Assembly (NCBI GenBank): GCA_000310025.1
Contig: FN649749.1
Coordinates: 1,234,826-1,296,470 of the forward strand
DNA length: 61,645 nt
DNA from: Ectocarpus siliculosus
Lineage: Eukaryota > Sar > Phaeophyceae > Ectocarpales > Ectocarpaceae
Direction: 5' to 3'
Within the stretch, counting starts at the first letter, position 1. Each line of letters starts with the position of its first letter. Both the position numbers and the translations under genes were made by a program. Of this stretch, positions 12,435 through 23,702 are shown one piece after another. Under the pieces are notes generated by a model. The model saw nothing but the letters and a program-made list of their open reading frames with translations, did no database searches and had not been told where the DNA came from.

Positions 12435-12814
12435 AACATGAATATTATCATCAACAACAACCGCAATAACAGCAATAACGACAACCGCAACAACAACAAC
12501 GACAACAACCGCAACAAGAGGTCCAAAGCATGAACAGTTCTTTCTCCTCGAGCTATCATGAATTCACCCCTTCAGCTGTCAACAAAACAAACGACAGGTC
12601 TTCAAGCAACGCCGTGAACAACACGGAAGAGCACGAGCAGACAGGAAAGGAAGAAGAACGTTGCTACGCCAAGCCCTCCCGGTCGCTCGACAAGCGGAGG
12701 ATGAACAGAAACGCCCTCGAGGACATGCACAAGACCAAGAAGAACACCCTCACCCCCACGCGCTCGCACAAGAGGAGGGCGATCCTGGCAATGGCAAATA
12801 GTGGTTCAGTTTGA
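12435..12814 (+). CDS. Gln-rich, basic low-complexity ORF (exon candidate)
   Basis: Imperfect CAA/CAACCG repeats (12435-12525) run in frame into an ORF with MNSSFSSSYHEF, then an acidic NTEEHEQTGKEEE patch and a basic KRRMNRN...KKNT...HKRR tail ending TGA at 12812-12814. In-frame TAA codons interrupt the repeat upstream of about 12475. The 3' part looks like a nuclear, basic protein segment, but this is composition only. Confidence 0.3.
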
Positions 12815-13639
12815 TGGTGGTTGGGGGGAAACTCAGAAGACCTCATGCACGCGTCAAAGACGATTGTTGTTGTGTCAGGTGTTCGTGGCTGTGAACACGA
12901 TTATCTAGTAGACGGGGGTTCCGAACTTTCATTGTACGCGTGATGCATAGACCGTTACCTGTCGGAAACTAAGAACTCGCACGCCCTGCCCCACGCCTGT
13001 GGCCGCGTAGCGTAGCTATCTTCACCTTAGAAGCACTCTATGTTGGCTAGGCTGTATTCCACGGACCGCAGACATAGAGATGGGCGCTGTTTGGAAGAAA
13101 ATAGGTTTTATGGAGGCGGTTTTCGGTTATTCATTTTCTGTTTTTCCCTTCCGGTGCCCATCTCTATTGCGCTGTGGCACTGCAATATATCGTGTGCCTG
13201 AATTCCTGCCAAACACCAGCAGACTGGGTGATTGAAGACGAATATGTATGCCACGTTGAGGGTGGCGACTTTGTTCCGTGAGGGCACCGCCAAAAAAAAA
13301 AAAGGACGCTGCAACTCATCCGTCCCTCCCTCCATATCATCGCACGCAGACTAAAAAAACGGGCCCTTATGTCGTGGTACAAAGCAATACCCCGGCACTT
13401 TGAACAAGAAAAAACAGTGCACGTGTGCTACACCGGACGATACTTCTTGGCAACATGCAAGCACACCCTGCAACCAAACCGTTTTGTGTGTGGTTGGTGT
13501 GAAAGACCGCTTCCGAACAGAACAGCACGGGACGTCTCCACTCAAATCTCATCCCAATTCGCGAGCACATACATATTCGATGTCCCTGTGTACATTTTGC
13601 ACCTCTTGGACCGAAGAGATAGCACTTCATCATTACGAT

Positions 13640-14136
13640 GAAGCCTCCGCAGTAACACCCACCGGTGGCAAAAATGGGAAAGCTCATATTGGCTCAAGCG
13701 AAAGGGACATCGATCATGAAGCAGCAACTCCACGAACCAAGAAACAAAAACGGAAACGAACAAGGGCCGAAATCACACAACAAAAGAAATCGGAGGCGAC
13801 AGCATCAACAAAAGACCTGCCTGCTGGGCTCGCAAGGACGACACAACAACAGAAAGTTGCTTGGCTCACAGCACAGACCATCCCCTCTTGCATTGATCGG
13901 TCGAAAACTCCAAGTTCCTACAGCAGACGTCCAAAGAATCACACGTCTGGGTACATATCGGAAATTCAAATGGTGGTTGGGACGACTTGCGCTAGAGGTT
14001 CCCGGGCCTGGATGCCCCAGTCGTACTGGCCGCCTCGCGACACGGCAACCCCGTCCTCCGTCACACGGACCTCGAAAGTGAGGTCTTTCTGGCGAAACCC
14101 GAACCAGGAGGGCCCGGACTTCCGAAGGACGATTGA
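13640..14136 (+). CDS. Candidate 3' exons with a bipartite basic motif
   Basis: 13640-13860 reads a hydrophilic segment with KKQKRKRTR, a nuclear-localisation-like cluster. After a possible acceptor near 13995, another frame reads GLDAPVVLAASRHGNPVL and continues 25 codons to TGA at 14134-14136 with strongly GC-ending codons. Whether these belong together, and with 12435-12814, is unknown. Confidence 0.25.
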
Positions 14137-14428
14137 TCCGTCCATCGAGACCTCCTGCGCAGGTGCACATACACTGCAGCGGTTGCGCGAAAAAGAGGGG
14201 GGGTGATGTTAGGGAACATGGCCTTCTGTAGATGTCAAGTGGGGAGACTCAGTGTGCCTGCGATTCTTTTCTCACTATGTTTGACTTCTACCGAAAAAAA
14301 AAAAAAGGAGTGAGGGGGAGCTCACCGACGAAGGGAAGGGGTACACGCCAGGTTACAGCGAGGCGGGGGAGGGCGGATGGGAAAATGTTTGCCGGATGCA
14401 TCGCGAGACACCGGCCGTTTGCATCTAA

Positions 14429-15684
14429 TCATAAGACGACCTGAGGAACAATGCCAGCAAACATCATCTCGCACGATTCGCATCCTGCTACCATAGCTAC
14501 AAGTCTTGCCGCCGCCCAACGTACCAGGCCTCCCGTGTTCATGACAGAGAGCGTCGCCTCCCCCAAGTGCGCAGCCGCGTGCTCCCTCGCTCGTCGCCGA
14601 CGAAAGCTGTGCTTTCCGAAGGGCAGAAAGCGCAAGACGGTAACCATCTTCGACTTCGTAAGACCCTGGCCCTCTACCGCCGCCTTTTCCGCCTCCTCTC
14701 TCTCTTCCATGATTTCAGCTCGTAGCCCCTCGACCTTCGACATGCATCGCGGGTTGGCCTCTAGCAGGGTCCGCCTCGTCAGCGACACCGGGTCGACGGT
14801 CCGGTCCTCGAGGTCCCCCGGCGGCGTTCCGGTGGCCGTGGCGTGCACGACGGAGCCGTCGATGGACGTGGCGTACACCATGGCCGTCTTGGCTGGATTC
14901 GGGAGTCTCCCGTGCAGGAAGTCTCCGACACGCAGGACGAAGTCCGGGTAAAACTCGAACGCGTCGGGTGAGTACGTAGGTCCTTTCTGGTCGTCGCTGT
15001 TGTGGCTGCTGCTGTCGTTGCTGTTGCCGTTGCCGTTGCCGCTGCTGCTGTTGCTGTTGCCGTCGTCGCTACCGTCGCTCTTGGGGTCCCTCTCGTCTTG
15101 TTGGTCCTCCGGCTGCATCGGCGCTTGGTTCTCTGCTGCGGCCCCCGAGATAGATTCAGGAGTAGGCGAAGCATCCTTGCCTTCGTCATCACCCTTGGTC
15201 TCGCCTCCGTTGTGGACCGAGGCGCGAAGATTGTGCCGTTCGCGGGCCCTCCGCACCACGTCGCCCGCACTGGGGTTGTCGCCGGCCATGTGCACCAGCT
15301 CGGCGATCATGAGCATAGCCGCCGTTTTTTTCCGTCAGCTTTCGCGCGATCCGACGAAGTGCTCTCAGATGGCGAATTAACAGAGGACGTGACCGTGGAG
15401 GTGGGGACGGCATCACCAGCCTGGACGTTCTTGTCGCCATCACCATCGTTGGGGTCGGCAGCGGTGGAGGACGGCGCAGGGTCGGACTTGTGGAAGGAGG
15501 GTTCTTTGGACGAAGAAACTGGGATGACCACGTGCTGTTGCTGTTTGGATGCGCGGGGTGCGTGGGCGGGAGACCGCGGCAGCGAGAGAGGGGACGTGGG
15601 GAGGGCCAGTCGAGTGCAGTGCATTGTCAATAACCTTCCCACAACAAGCAGCGTTGAAACGCAGGTAGGATTCAAAGAGGACAC
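14429..15684 (-). CDS. Hypothetical acidic Ser/Asn/Gly-rich protein, two ORFs joined at a 7-A run
   Basis: The upstream ORF (15684-15307) is Ser/Pro/Asp-rich and ends shortly after reading GGA AAA AAA CGG. The downstream ORF (from 15316, 295 codons) begins MLMIAELVHMAGDN and carries a Ser/Asn/Gly repeat tract (about 14990-15060), then a folded-looking region with FEFYPDFVLRVGDFLHGRL and ATSIDGSVVHATATGT, a charged helix (EIMEEREEAEKAAVEG) and a Cys-containing C terminus. Both ORFs have GC-ending codon use and flow into each other if the frame moves back by one base within the A run. Options are an indel, sequencing error or -1 frameshifting. The + strand ORFs across this region are low-complexity shadows. 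No family was recognised. Confidence 0.55.
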
Positions 15685-15950
15685 GCAAATTCAAGATCGC
15701 GTGACCACCCGCTACCCCGCACCTAACAGTTCGCCAACACATATATGTTCTGCAACAATATTAACAGTGCCAATCACAGAGTCGAGCTTCCTCTAGACCC
15801 TCAAATGGCTTGAACCATGTCAATAGAGAAGAATAATGTGATCACGGTCCTCGTACAATACGGCATGCTTGCAACACCAGGACCTATCTGCCTCTATGCG
15901 TTCGCCCCTGAGAAATGGGCTACTCCCGAAACGCAACCGACAGGTATGTG

Positions 15951-16355
15951 CGCCTCACCATGTCGCTGACGTCTGCTGCTGCAGCCACTGCTGCTGTTGC
16001 TGCTGCTGTGGCATTAGTGTTCTCACCTGCACAGATGGACGAAAGCGGTGTGGTGTGGCTTGAAACTCAAGGATCAGTCCTTTCCGGCACCAAGGTCACA
16101 TACACGGCCAACTCTGTTGTTGTGTCAGTTGATAAGATACGTGCACATAATAAAATATGTGCGTGCATGTATCTTATCAGCTTACACAACCACGGAGTTG
16201 GCCGTGTATGTGATCTTATTGTTGCCCGACAGGACTGAGCCTTGAGTTTCAAGCCACCCCGCACCGCGTTCGTCCATCTGTGCATGTGAAAACACCAAAT
16301 CCACGGCCTCATCAGCATCAGCATCAGCAGACGTCGACGACATTGTCGTTGATGT
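15951..16355. repeat. Foldback repeat with arms of about 200 bp
   Basis: The sequence is an imperfect palindrome centred near 16153. Left-arm landmarks (gacgtctgctgctg, ttctcacctgcacagatgga, gtggcttgaaactcaagg, acatacacggccaactc) recur in reverse order and complement on the right. A CTG/CAG-rich stretch is part of both arms. This is typical of a foldback transposon or a head-to-head duplicated repeat. Confidence 0.65.
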
Positions 16356-16396
16356 TCGTCACGTAAGAGAACCCAACGTTTGCCTAACCTAACACG

Positions 16397-16699
16397 TTGT
16401 GTGTCTCGATGACTAGTCTCAACGTCCAGCGCATTTCTCAAAAAATATTTAGACTCCCTCACGGGGCTAATTCCAGCCGGCCCAGTGAGCTACATGGACT
16501 ACTCCCGAAACGCAACTGGCGTGTGCGTCTCACCATGAGGAAACTCAAGAAAATTATGTGTGTACCTTCGAAGCAGACACAAAGACGGATGTGGCCGTGT
16601 ATGTGACCTCGTTGTTGCCCGACAAGAATACGCCCTGGTCTCCGACCCACACTACACCGCGTTCGTCCAGCTGTGCATGCATGTGAGAACACCGAAGCG

Positions 16700-16761
<62 letters not shown>

Positions 16762-16915
16762 CGTCAGCGACATTAGCGTTGGTGATGATTGTCAAGAGAA
16801 CCCAACCCGAATAACACGTTGTGTGTCTCGATGACAAAACGTTCAGTTCATTTCGTAATATATATAAACAACCTCGCGGGGCCAATTCCAGACGGTCCAG
16901 CGGGCTACACATGAG
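16397..16915. repeat. Degenerate further copies of the foldback arm
   Basis: The landmarks acacgttgtgtgtctcgatga, aattccag-cgg, gtggccgtgtatgtgac and ttgttgcccgacaa of the 16.15-16.5 kb segment recur here in the same orientation. This copy contains the CAG tract. Confidence 0.5.
16701..16757 (+). repeat. Pure (CAG)19 microsatellite
   Basis: Nineteen uninterrupted CAG units follow gcga and end before aagacg. The foldback arm at 15.96-16.02 kb has an interrupted CTG version of the same tract, so this copy has expanded and homogenised. Confidence 0.9.
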
Positions 16916-17485
16916 GTTTTATCCCAGTCAGTCATGCCAACTCAACATTAAAGCAAATCATCTTGGGCGGAGGGAGGCGCCTAAGGCGGAGTACCGAACA
17001 CATGACGCCGAAAACTTGTGCGATTCGCTCTGTGTGCTACTCACCACAGTGCCGTCAAGCGGTTGCTCAAGCCACGTAGTGACCTGAAAGTCGATGGAGC
17101 CCAGCACCAATATAGCACGGGTTGGTCCTGCATAGCCTGTCAAAGGGAGTTCGTATTTATTTGAGAAACGGGGCGGGGACGTATTTTGTTTCTTTCGTAT
17201 TCATTCCAGTAACCGTTGAGAGGAGAGGGGGGAGACATTGGCCATCAGGTTCGGTACCGTACAGTAGGTCGATGCAATAAAAATAGGGAGAGAGATAATT
17301 TTTCACCGCCACTCCTAAGACGTCTTCATGTACACCAACAAATAGACTGGTTATTTAGAGCGAAATAATAAGAACCAATTCTCATACGGAAAAATCGGTA
17401 GACTCAAATCTACAGTACTTCTTCTGCTGTAGTATCAATCCGATAGCGGAGGTATCTGAATCTTCCCGTACCATTGCAATGAACG
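16916..17485. other. No gene recognised
   Basis: Only short ORFs without coding character. Confidence 0.35.
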
Positions 17486-17715
17486 TTAGACTTCTTCACG
17501 CTCAAGTGCACTTGCCTCAGTCCTTGCCAACGACACCGTGGGGGCTTGGATCGTGAGGCGGACCCCTGGGTGTACGACCAGCGTGAGCCCCATCGTGGTG
17601 ATAGACGTGGGCGAGCGGATTTCCTTGTCCCCCCTCATGAACTCAATCGTCTGTGTAGTATACGTACACCAATGACTCGCACATTTCACTGGAAGTATTG
17701 AGGTCTTGAGGCATA
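17486..17715 (-). CDS. Candidate terminal exon, unrecognised protein
   Basis: On the minus strand an acceptor (tgtttgtctccag) opens an exon that reads CLKTSILPVKCASHWC, then a beta-strand-like TSITTMGLTLVVHPGVRLTI and a charged end EREEV before the stop. About 75 codons. The composition looks coded, but no family was recognised and upstream exons were not found. Confidence 0.35.
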
Positions 17716-17922
17716 CTGGAGACAAACAATACTATTTATGTATTGTGGCATCACATTTTCGATTTTCCCATGCTCATCGTTGTTCATCTTGCCCATGGCG
17801 AACCCCGGCTATTCGCGCGATTGAAGCGATCCCGAGGGGATTCTGTCATTTCTTGGTAGAAAAAAAAATTCCTGCAAGTATCCATACAGCAAACAAAAGC
17901 GTGCGTTCCAAGAAAAGAGGAG

Positions 17923-18429
17923 GTGGATAGGGAGGCAACCATCAAAGCTGAAGAGCAATCAATCAGGGTGGCGCCAACCCTCGGCTGCATGCAAGGAGCT
18001 CACACACACACACACACACCAGGAGAGAAGGAAGAGGAACTCTGCACCAAGTCCATTCTTACAGACGTAACAATCGTCAACCCATCCGCAGGTCGAAGCA
18101 TCGAGAAGTCGATCCAAAAGCCAGGATCCGCCCTCGAAGATCGAGCTGCAAGTAAGGCAAATCACTATGCGGGAACTTTCAACCCGTCTAGATCTACCCT
18201 CCTTCTTCTTTTTCAACGAATGGTGGTCTTGGCAAAGGCACCAATCGACTCATCGTTGCTATCGCCAACCACTTGGCGCACGAAGCTTTTTGCCGGGGGA
18301 ATTTTGACGACGAAAGAGCCTATTAGTTCCCCCGAAAGCTTTTCATACCAACAGGATTCGGAGACGGTTTACCTTCGAGCTTGCTCGTTTTCTGTCGATG
18401 CGAACTCGCGATGTGTTCAAACATCATGA
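17923..18429 (+). CDS. Hypothetical 168-codon ORF
   Basis: An ATG-initiated ORF includes a (CA)n run at 18001-18019 read as alternating His-Thr. Composition is mixed and no domain was recognised. It could be chance. Confidence 0.2.
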   Translation: MDREATIKAEEQSIRVAPTLGCMQGAHTHTHTPGEKEEELCTKSILTDVTIVNPSAGRSIEKSIQKPGSALEDRAASKANHYAGTFNPSRSTLLLLFQRMVVLAKAPIDSSLLSPTTWRTKLFAGGILTTKEPISSPESFSYQQDSETVYLRACSFSVDANSRCVQTS

Positions 18430-19231
18430 TGAGCTACTGATCGACCAACTTCCACCACGGCTAATCGATTGGGATCTCTGCGACAACGAACGATAGTAGT
18501 AATGAGGGTAATTGTTTTAGGAGTGACGGAGACGAAGGGAAGGGAAAGGGAAGAAAGGAGGACGAAGACGACGATGGAGGAGGAAAGCATGGAGGAGTGA
18601 AAGAAAGTAAAGGGTGTGGGCCGATGACCTTCCCCAAAACAAAAAACGTAGGGCTAGGGAAGAACTGCCCAGAGATTCTTGCCAAAACGAGGATCAGAAT
18701 GATGGTAGCGAGAACAAGGATGATAATGGTGCAAGTACTCCTAAACGAACTAGAATACAATAGTCTTGGTAGACGCGTCCAGTTTTCTTTTGTTGCTGCT
18801 GCTGTTTCTGTGTTTGATCCGAAGGATAGTTTAGCCTCCCCCATGCTGCCCCCTCACGGGGTCCCAGCTCATGGCAGATAGAAGTGTTTTTTTTATTGTT
18901 CTTAATATGACACAACGAAACCATTTTTTTTTTTTTTTTCCAACCGCACTACGACTTGACGTCTTTTCATTGGTCAGCCGGTTAGCGCGGTCGATGCTAA
19001 TAATAAAAACACACACACCTTCCGCCACTTGAGGATAGATAGGGATAAACCCATCATGGTTATACACACGGACGAACACACGGACGAACCCTCTGCGTGG
19101 ATGATAGAAGAAAGTCGCGGGATCCGAGAGAGAAGCGAGCTCTTGGAATGCACAGCATCAATCAGTCAGTCAGTGTGGTGTCAATTTTTCGAAGCTTTAT
19201 ATATGTACTCCCCAAACCCAAAAACAATTAA
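18430..19231. other. Low-complexity, no gene recognised
   Basis: A GA-rich stretch (18530-18610) and a T-run (18926-18940) dominate. ORFs over them are low-complexity. Confidence 0.4.
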
Positions 19232-19551
19232 TTAAACGGCAATGCTATATGCGCCGGTACCGGCGCAAATTCTTAACCGCGCCGGTACCCTTATTAAACA
19301 TGCATCTATCTTTCTAGGCGTTCTCCTTTTTTCGTTGCAATCAGCCCTTTTCTCTTGGTGTCGGAACTGCATCATCATCATCATCATCACAGGTATCATT
19401 CCACCTGCAGTGCACGTATATAGCAGCCCGTTCTCTGGTGGCGGTACTGCGTCAGGTATCATTCCACCTGCACGTGTTTAGCAGTTCGTTCCTCCGTTTT
19501 GAAAACAGCCAGCTCTTCTCTGGGTACCCTTCTCTGGTGGCTTGACTGTGG
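19232..19551 (-). pseudogene. Decayed 3' part of the copia gag, left of the 12-kb insertion
   Basis: Two copies of CAGGTATCATTCCACCTGCA (from 19391 and 19453) match a third copy at 31532-31551, on the other side of the 12-kb element and adjoining the gag relic. The pieces are collinear once the 12-kb element and one target copy are removed, so they formed one locus before insertion. A perfect 16-bp palindrome lies at 19251-19266. Confidence 0.5.
19251..19266. repeat. Perfect 16-bp palindrome
   Basis: GCGCCGGTACCGGCGC, followed at 19278-19288 by a half copy GCGCCGGTACC. Confidence 0.8.
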
Positions 19552-19556
19552 GGGCA
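19552..19556. repeat. Target-site duplication, left copy
   Basis: GGGCA immediately precedes the left LTR. The same five bases follow the right LTR at 31529-31533. Confidence 0.7.
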
Positions 19557-19855
19557 TGTAAGATATACTCGTAGCATAGTAATGTGGTTGAATATGGGGC
19601 ATGGATCTACGGAGATTGCAGTTGGTAGATTGCGGAGGAACAGGGAGTTTCTGCTTGGTTTCTTCGGAGATTCGATGAGTGATCTGAATTGCGTGACGGA
19701 TAGGTGTGGTGACGCTCTCTTCGGTTCCTCGCCTTCTTGTGTTCTCTGCTGTTCCCTCTTCCCTCTAATACAAGACTTTCCCATCTCGGCCCTCACTGGC
19801 CGAGTAGCCTTTCTCCACAAACCTACAAGCTTCGGCCTACCCGGTTTATCCAACA
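19557..19855 (+). repeat. Left LTR (299 bp)
   Basis: Starts TGTAAGATATACTCG and ends TTTATCCAACA. Contains a hairpin CTCGGCC-CTCACT-GGCCGAG near 19786. By eye, identical base for base to 31230-31528. Confidence 0.85.
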
Positions 19856-20516
19856 CGCTAGCGCGTGCGAAATATCCGCTGGGGGGAGAGAAACAATGGC
19901 TTGGGCAATGGGTTAGCGCTGGAGCTTGATGGGCCGGCAATGTAGGAGTTTCGAGCGTTATTGTTTTGGTATTGAATTGGAGGATTTTCGAGTGTTGATT
20001 GTTTTGGTATTGAATTGAAGGGTTTTCGAATGTTCTGTTTTGGTACTGGATTGGATTATATGTTTTGGCATTGAATTTGATTTGGTTTTGGTGTTCGTCG
20101 GGATTTATTTGCAGGAGGATTGTTTTTCTTGGGTTTCGACTGGATGAACATTAAATGTTGTTCTTTTGTTCTATGGTTCAGACTCCAACCCCTTCTAAAC
20201 TCACGGGGGCGAATCTCCCAGAGCAGGGGGGGCGCGTTGTTCTTTCGGAAGGTATTTACCTGTAGGTGGTACTAGGTTTCTAGAGAGACACAATAGGAAT
20301 ACTCACGTATTTTCTGCGCAAATGATCTTCACGCTGAACGAATGTTTGAGGATGGATGTTGTTTGATCGGACATGTGAGAGTAAAAAAGGATCCATACCA
20401 TACCCAGCTGCGTTTTACCTGCAAATGGGCATGTTCATACTTACTTCTATTTTTGCGAAATTTGTGTTGTCTTTGTAGGGTTTGTAGACGGATGGATGGA
20501 TGTACTGGGGGTGATG
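19856..20516. other. 5' internal region of the 12-kb element; T/G-rich imperfect tandem repeats
   Basis: Between about 19955 and 20100 a phrase like gttttggtattgaattg recurs at roughly 45-bp intervals with changes. No ORF and no tRNA-complementary primer site was recognised directly after the LTR. Confidence 0.5.
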
Positions 20517-20640
20517 TACATTATCCTTATTCGTGCCCATGGGTACCCATGGGGCGTGGGTACCCATGCGTACCCATGGGCATTGTACCCATGGGCACCC
20601 AAAGGCGTGGGTACCTAGACTATGGGAACGACGTTGGAAA
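20517..20640. repeat. CCCATGGGTA array, left inverted end
   Basis: Begins TACATTATCCTTATTCGTG and runs into repeated CCCATGGGTACC. The reverse complement of 30720-30866 starts TACACTATCGTTATTCGTG and runs into the same array, so the two form subterminal inverted repeats about 10.3 kb apart inside the LTR element. Confidence 0.65.
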
Positions 20641-21052
20641 TTGCAAAACTCCCTCTGTTAGATGTATGCATACGTACTCCTCGTTGTGGACACTTTGGGT
20701 TCGGCACTCGGCATTTTCTTCCTCTCGGACAAGCCACTCTCTTTCTCGGGGGCACACAGCGGGTAACGCGATGCAACACTGCGCATGGCTGGTACTCGTA
20801 AGCCATTCACCTGTGGTGCCTGTCCTTACCGTTCAACCTCGCGTAAACTGGATGCATACGCGCGCTATGCTTTCCACCCATGACAAAGAAAGGCGATGAT
20901 CCATCACCTAGCAACATATGAAGGCATAGTCTGACTGACGGAGGAAATGCGTATATACGAAGTGTAAAGATCCCAGAGCACGTATTTCAAGCGGAAGGTC
21001 ATCAGCTACCAAGGGCAGGTAGCCGGAAACGCTACTCTAGTCAGATGGCATT

Positions 21053-21334
21053 ATGGTCGGGGTCGCGTCCCCCCCAGCGAAAGGGTATCGGGGGCGCGTG
21101 AGGGTTAGCGCCAGTGAGTTGCCGCCCCGGTCGCAGTTTACAGCCTTGGTGTACGTACCAACAGCGAATAACTCGACTCTTCGCTTTTGTTCATGGCCAC
21201 AACTTGTACATCATGCTGATTCCATTGCTGCTGCCGCCCCAAGCGTTACCGCAGAGTCCATGGACCGCACCGTTGGCCTTTTAGACATTGCGGCGGGCAC
21301 GGTGATACGCTGCGCAGCAGTTCAACTAGGCTAA
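21053..21334 (+). CDS. Hypothetical 93-codon ORF
   Basis: ATG-initiated with mainly GC-ending codons and a mixed, folded-looking composition (RSQFTALVYVPTANNSTL). No family and no splice signals. Low certainty. Confidence 0.22.
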   Translation: MVGVASPPAKGYRGRVRVSASELPPRSQFTALVYVPTANNSTLRFCSWPQLVHHADSIAAAAPSVTAESMDRTVGLLDIAAGTVIRCAAVQLG

Positions 21335-21497
21335 GCGTGTGCACCCAACTTCGGTAATAACGTAGATCATGTGTGTGATTGTTCGGGGTTGTGTCGCAGT
21401 GTACGGCGAATGGAATAAGTGTGGTGTGTTCTTTGGATAAAACGAGCAAAAAATAAGGTAAATGCTCGTGGTAGAAAATATTTATGCGTGAGGGGCC

Positions 21498-21761
21498 TTG
21501 TCAACGGAGGGTTCTATGCGCCACATCTTCCCAAAGATTGCTTTTGTTGTCCTGGGCACTCTTGTCGTCGTCCTCGTGCAAGAAGAGGTGGGAGTCCGCT
21601 GGCACAACCTCTCACGGAGGTTGGCAACCACGAACAGTGTACCTACATGGAATGACGTGTCGCAACACCTCGTGCGTGAAGCTGTGGGTCAAGTTTTCCT
21701 CGTGACCGGCTACAAGGCTGAACCACGTGCTTTGGTACTTACAAGGGACATCGAAAGCTAA
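21498..21761 (+). CDS. Hypothetical small membrane protein
   Basis: An 87-codon ORF with a hydrophobic stretch IFPKIAFVVLGTLVVVLV near the N terminus, then a soluble tail. It could be a signal-anchor protein or a chance ORF. Confidence 0.25.
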   Translation: MSTEGSMRHIFPKIAFVVLGTLVVVLVQEEVGVRWHNLSRRLATTNSVPTWNDVSQHLVREAVGQVFLVTGYKAEPRALVLTRDIES

Positions 21762-22139
21762 ATTACTTGTAATACGTGCTGTTCGTTGCCGTACGCAGGA
21801 GCTGCCGACAAGGATTGGATTTCTTGTCCACACACCCCTCCTGTGTAGCCTTGGATGGTTGTAGTTGTACGGAAAAAGGATACTGAAAGTGTACATTTTA
21901 TTACTCTGCGTACAATGAAAAGTGTCGTATACGTCTCACGACGAAAATGAGAGTACTGTCGCCATACCAAGTTGGACGCCACCAATAGAAACCTGGGAAG
22001 GCCGTACAAAAATGGTCATATACGTACGCGGTTGTCGTCACCTTGAAGCCTCTCACCGAAAACACACCCGCGGACGCTCTTGCCGATACACGGTATACGA
22101 GAACATGGCAACAGGTAACGACCACTGAAAATTAAGCAG

Positions 22140-23553
22140 GCAGCCGCAAGGATGTCACTTCCATTGAGGCAGAGAATAACCTTGGAGGACCCGCTGAGGG
22201 TAGTAAGTCGTGCCATACTTCGATTGAAAACACTAAACAACTGCGAGAGAGAAAAACCCATGAGGACCCGATGATGGTAATAAGTCGTTCCATACACTTC
22301 GATTGAAAACGCCAAACAACTGCGAGAAACAAACGTGGCACAACACGAACGACTGAAGTCCCACAAAGAAAACCAGGGAATACCCCGCGTCGGAACATGC
22401 ACGGGGCGCCATTCGTAAACCTCTTCACCCCACCGTGCCAGAGCGAGCTCGAATGCCCTGGTCTACAAAACCACGATCGTTCATCACGAAGTATGGAGCT
22501 GGTCACCACCAGGCATTTCCCCGCATATTACTGCGCGCTTCAAGTGTTTATCCTTTCAACGAGTCAAAGATGCATCTCTAAACTGAACCCTCTTCAGCGA
22601 CCTTGGCCACATGTAACCACACGTAAAACCGTCACCTGTAGACATCCCGTCAAACCTCAGTTCGACTATAGCTCTCGGCCAACGTACGCCTGACAGTGGT
22701 TGTTGGAAGCGTTTGCCAAACGACAACTCCTTCAGGGTAGGAGCCCAACATGACTCGAGAGTGATTGAATGGTCCCCCGAAGGCAAGCGACTCCAATCCA
22801 GGCGGCCACTGCAAGGTGTAAACCTTCGTGTTGAACTTACCCTCAAGCACCAACGTCTTTAGGCTCGTAGGCCAGGTGGTGTCGCTTACACGCCACCCGC
22901 AGCCTGACCCAAACTCGAAAGCTTCAGCGTGGACGGCCACTTAGCGCGTTCGACGGAAACCATGTCGTCCAAATCATCCGGGAACACAACCTATGCAAGT
23001 TCCTGGGCCAATGAACGGCATCAACCTCCTGGTTAAATTTTAAGGGAAACGACACCTCCTACAGCCCGTCAGGCAACTGCATGCCTTGTATTGGGCTGTT
23101 GAAACTCCCCCCCAACCGTAGGACCTTGGGCGTGGCAGGGAGTACCACAGGAGGCCTCAGCCCCCCGTTCCACGCACCCCCCAAGGTGAGATACTGCAGC
23201 GAATCAGGCCAGATAACGCCTAGCAGGTTCTGCTGGAACGCATCACCGGCCGTCAGAGCGATCAATGCATCCGGCCAATGATAGCCGGTCAATGTCTGGT
23301 CAAAGCACGTACCAAACGCCAAACGTTGCAAGCTACTGGGCCACCGGACTGCGGCGATTGGCTGGTTGAAGCATCCTCCTAGACAAATGTCCTCGATGGA
23401 ATCTACGAAAGTCACACCTTCGATGGACCTGTTGAATGTGCTTTCTAGCGAAAGTTGCTTCAAATTAGGAGGCATACTGATACTTTCGAGTGGCTGGTTG
23501 AAGCGGCTCTCGTAGCCGGATCCTGTTATATTCTTATCCCTTACCCAGATCAT
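22140..23553 (-). pseudogene. FNIP-repeat protein relic
   Basis: The minus-strand ORF from 23553 to 23059 encodes about seven tandem units of roughly 22 residues with the pattern L-x-LxLGGxFNQPI-x-x-VxWPxS, e.g. ICLGGCFNQPIAAVRWPSS and LQRLAFGTCFDQTL. After a stop at 23059 the repeats continue in other frames (FNQEVDAVHWPRN; LVLEGKFNTKVYTLQWPPG; LSFGKRFQQPLSGVRWPRA), with frameshifts near 22950 and 22760. Fainter FNRS traces reach about 22140. FNIP repeats are leucine-rich-repeat-like interaction modules known from Dictyostelium, some algae and giant viruses. At least three frame breaks make this a pseudogene. It sits inside the 12-kb LTR element, antisense to it. Confidence 0.75.
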
Positions 23554-23702
23554 TCGATGTAAGTATTGGATTTGGTTGGGTGAGGCCTCCTGCGCCGGTC
23601 TGTGGTCCCGCCCATTACTTTCTTGTTAATTATCCGATCTGTCACATCTTAGTTATTGACCACTCACGCCTCTAAGCTAGGTCTCGCCCACCCAAACTTT
23701 CT

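Noticed and set aside
15002-15796. 264-codon + strand ORF rich in Ala/Val
   Set aside because: It is a shadow of the minus-strand Ser/Asn/Gly tract; the minus strand has the better codon pattern.
16459-16773. Poly-Ala, poly-Gln or poly-Cys proteins over the CAG tract
   Set aside because: Homopolymer readings of a microsatellite with no coding flank.
19452-19940. 162-codon minus-strand ORF, with a near-identical peptide at 31161-31541
   Set aside because: The shared peptide is only the identical LTR sequence read in the same frame.
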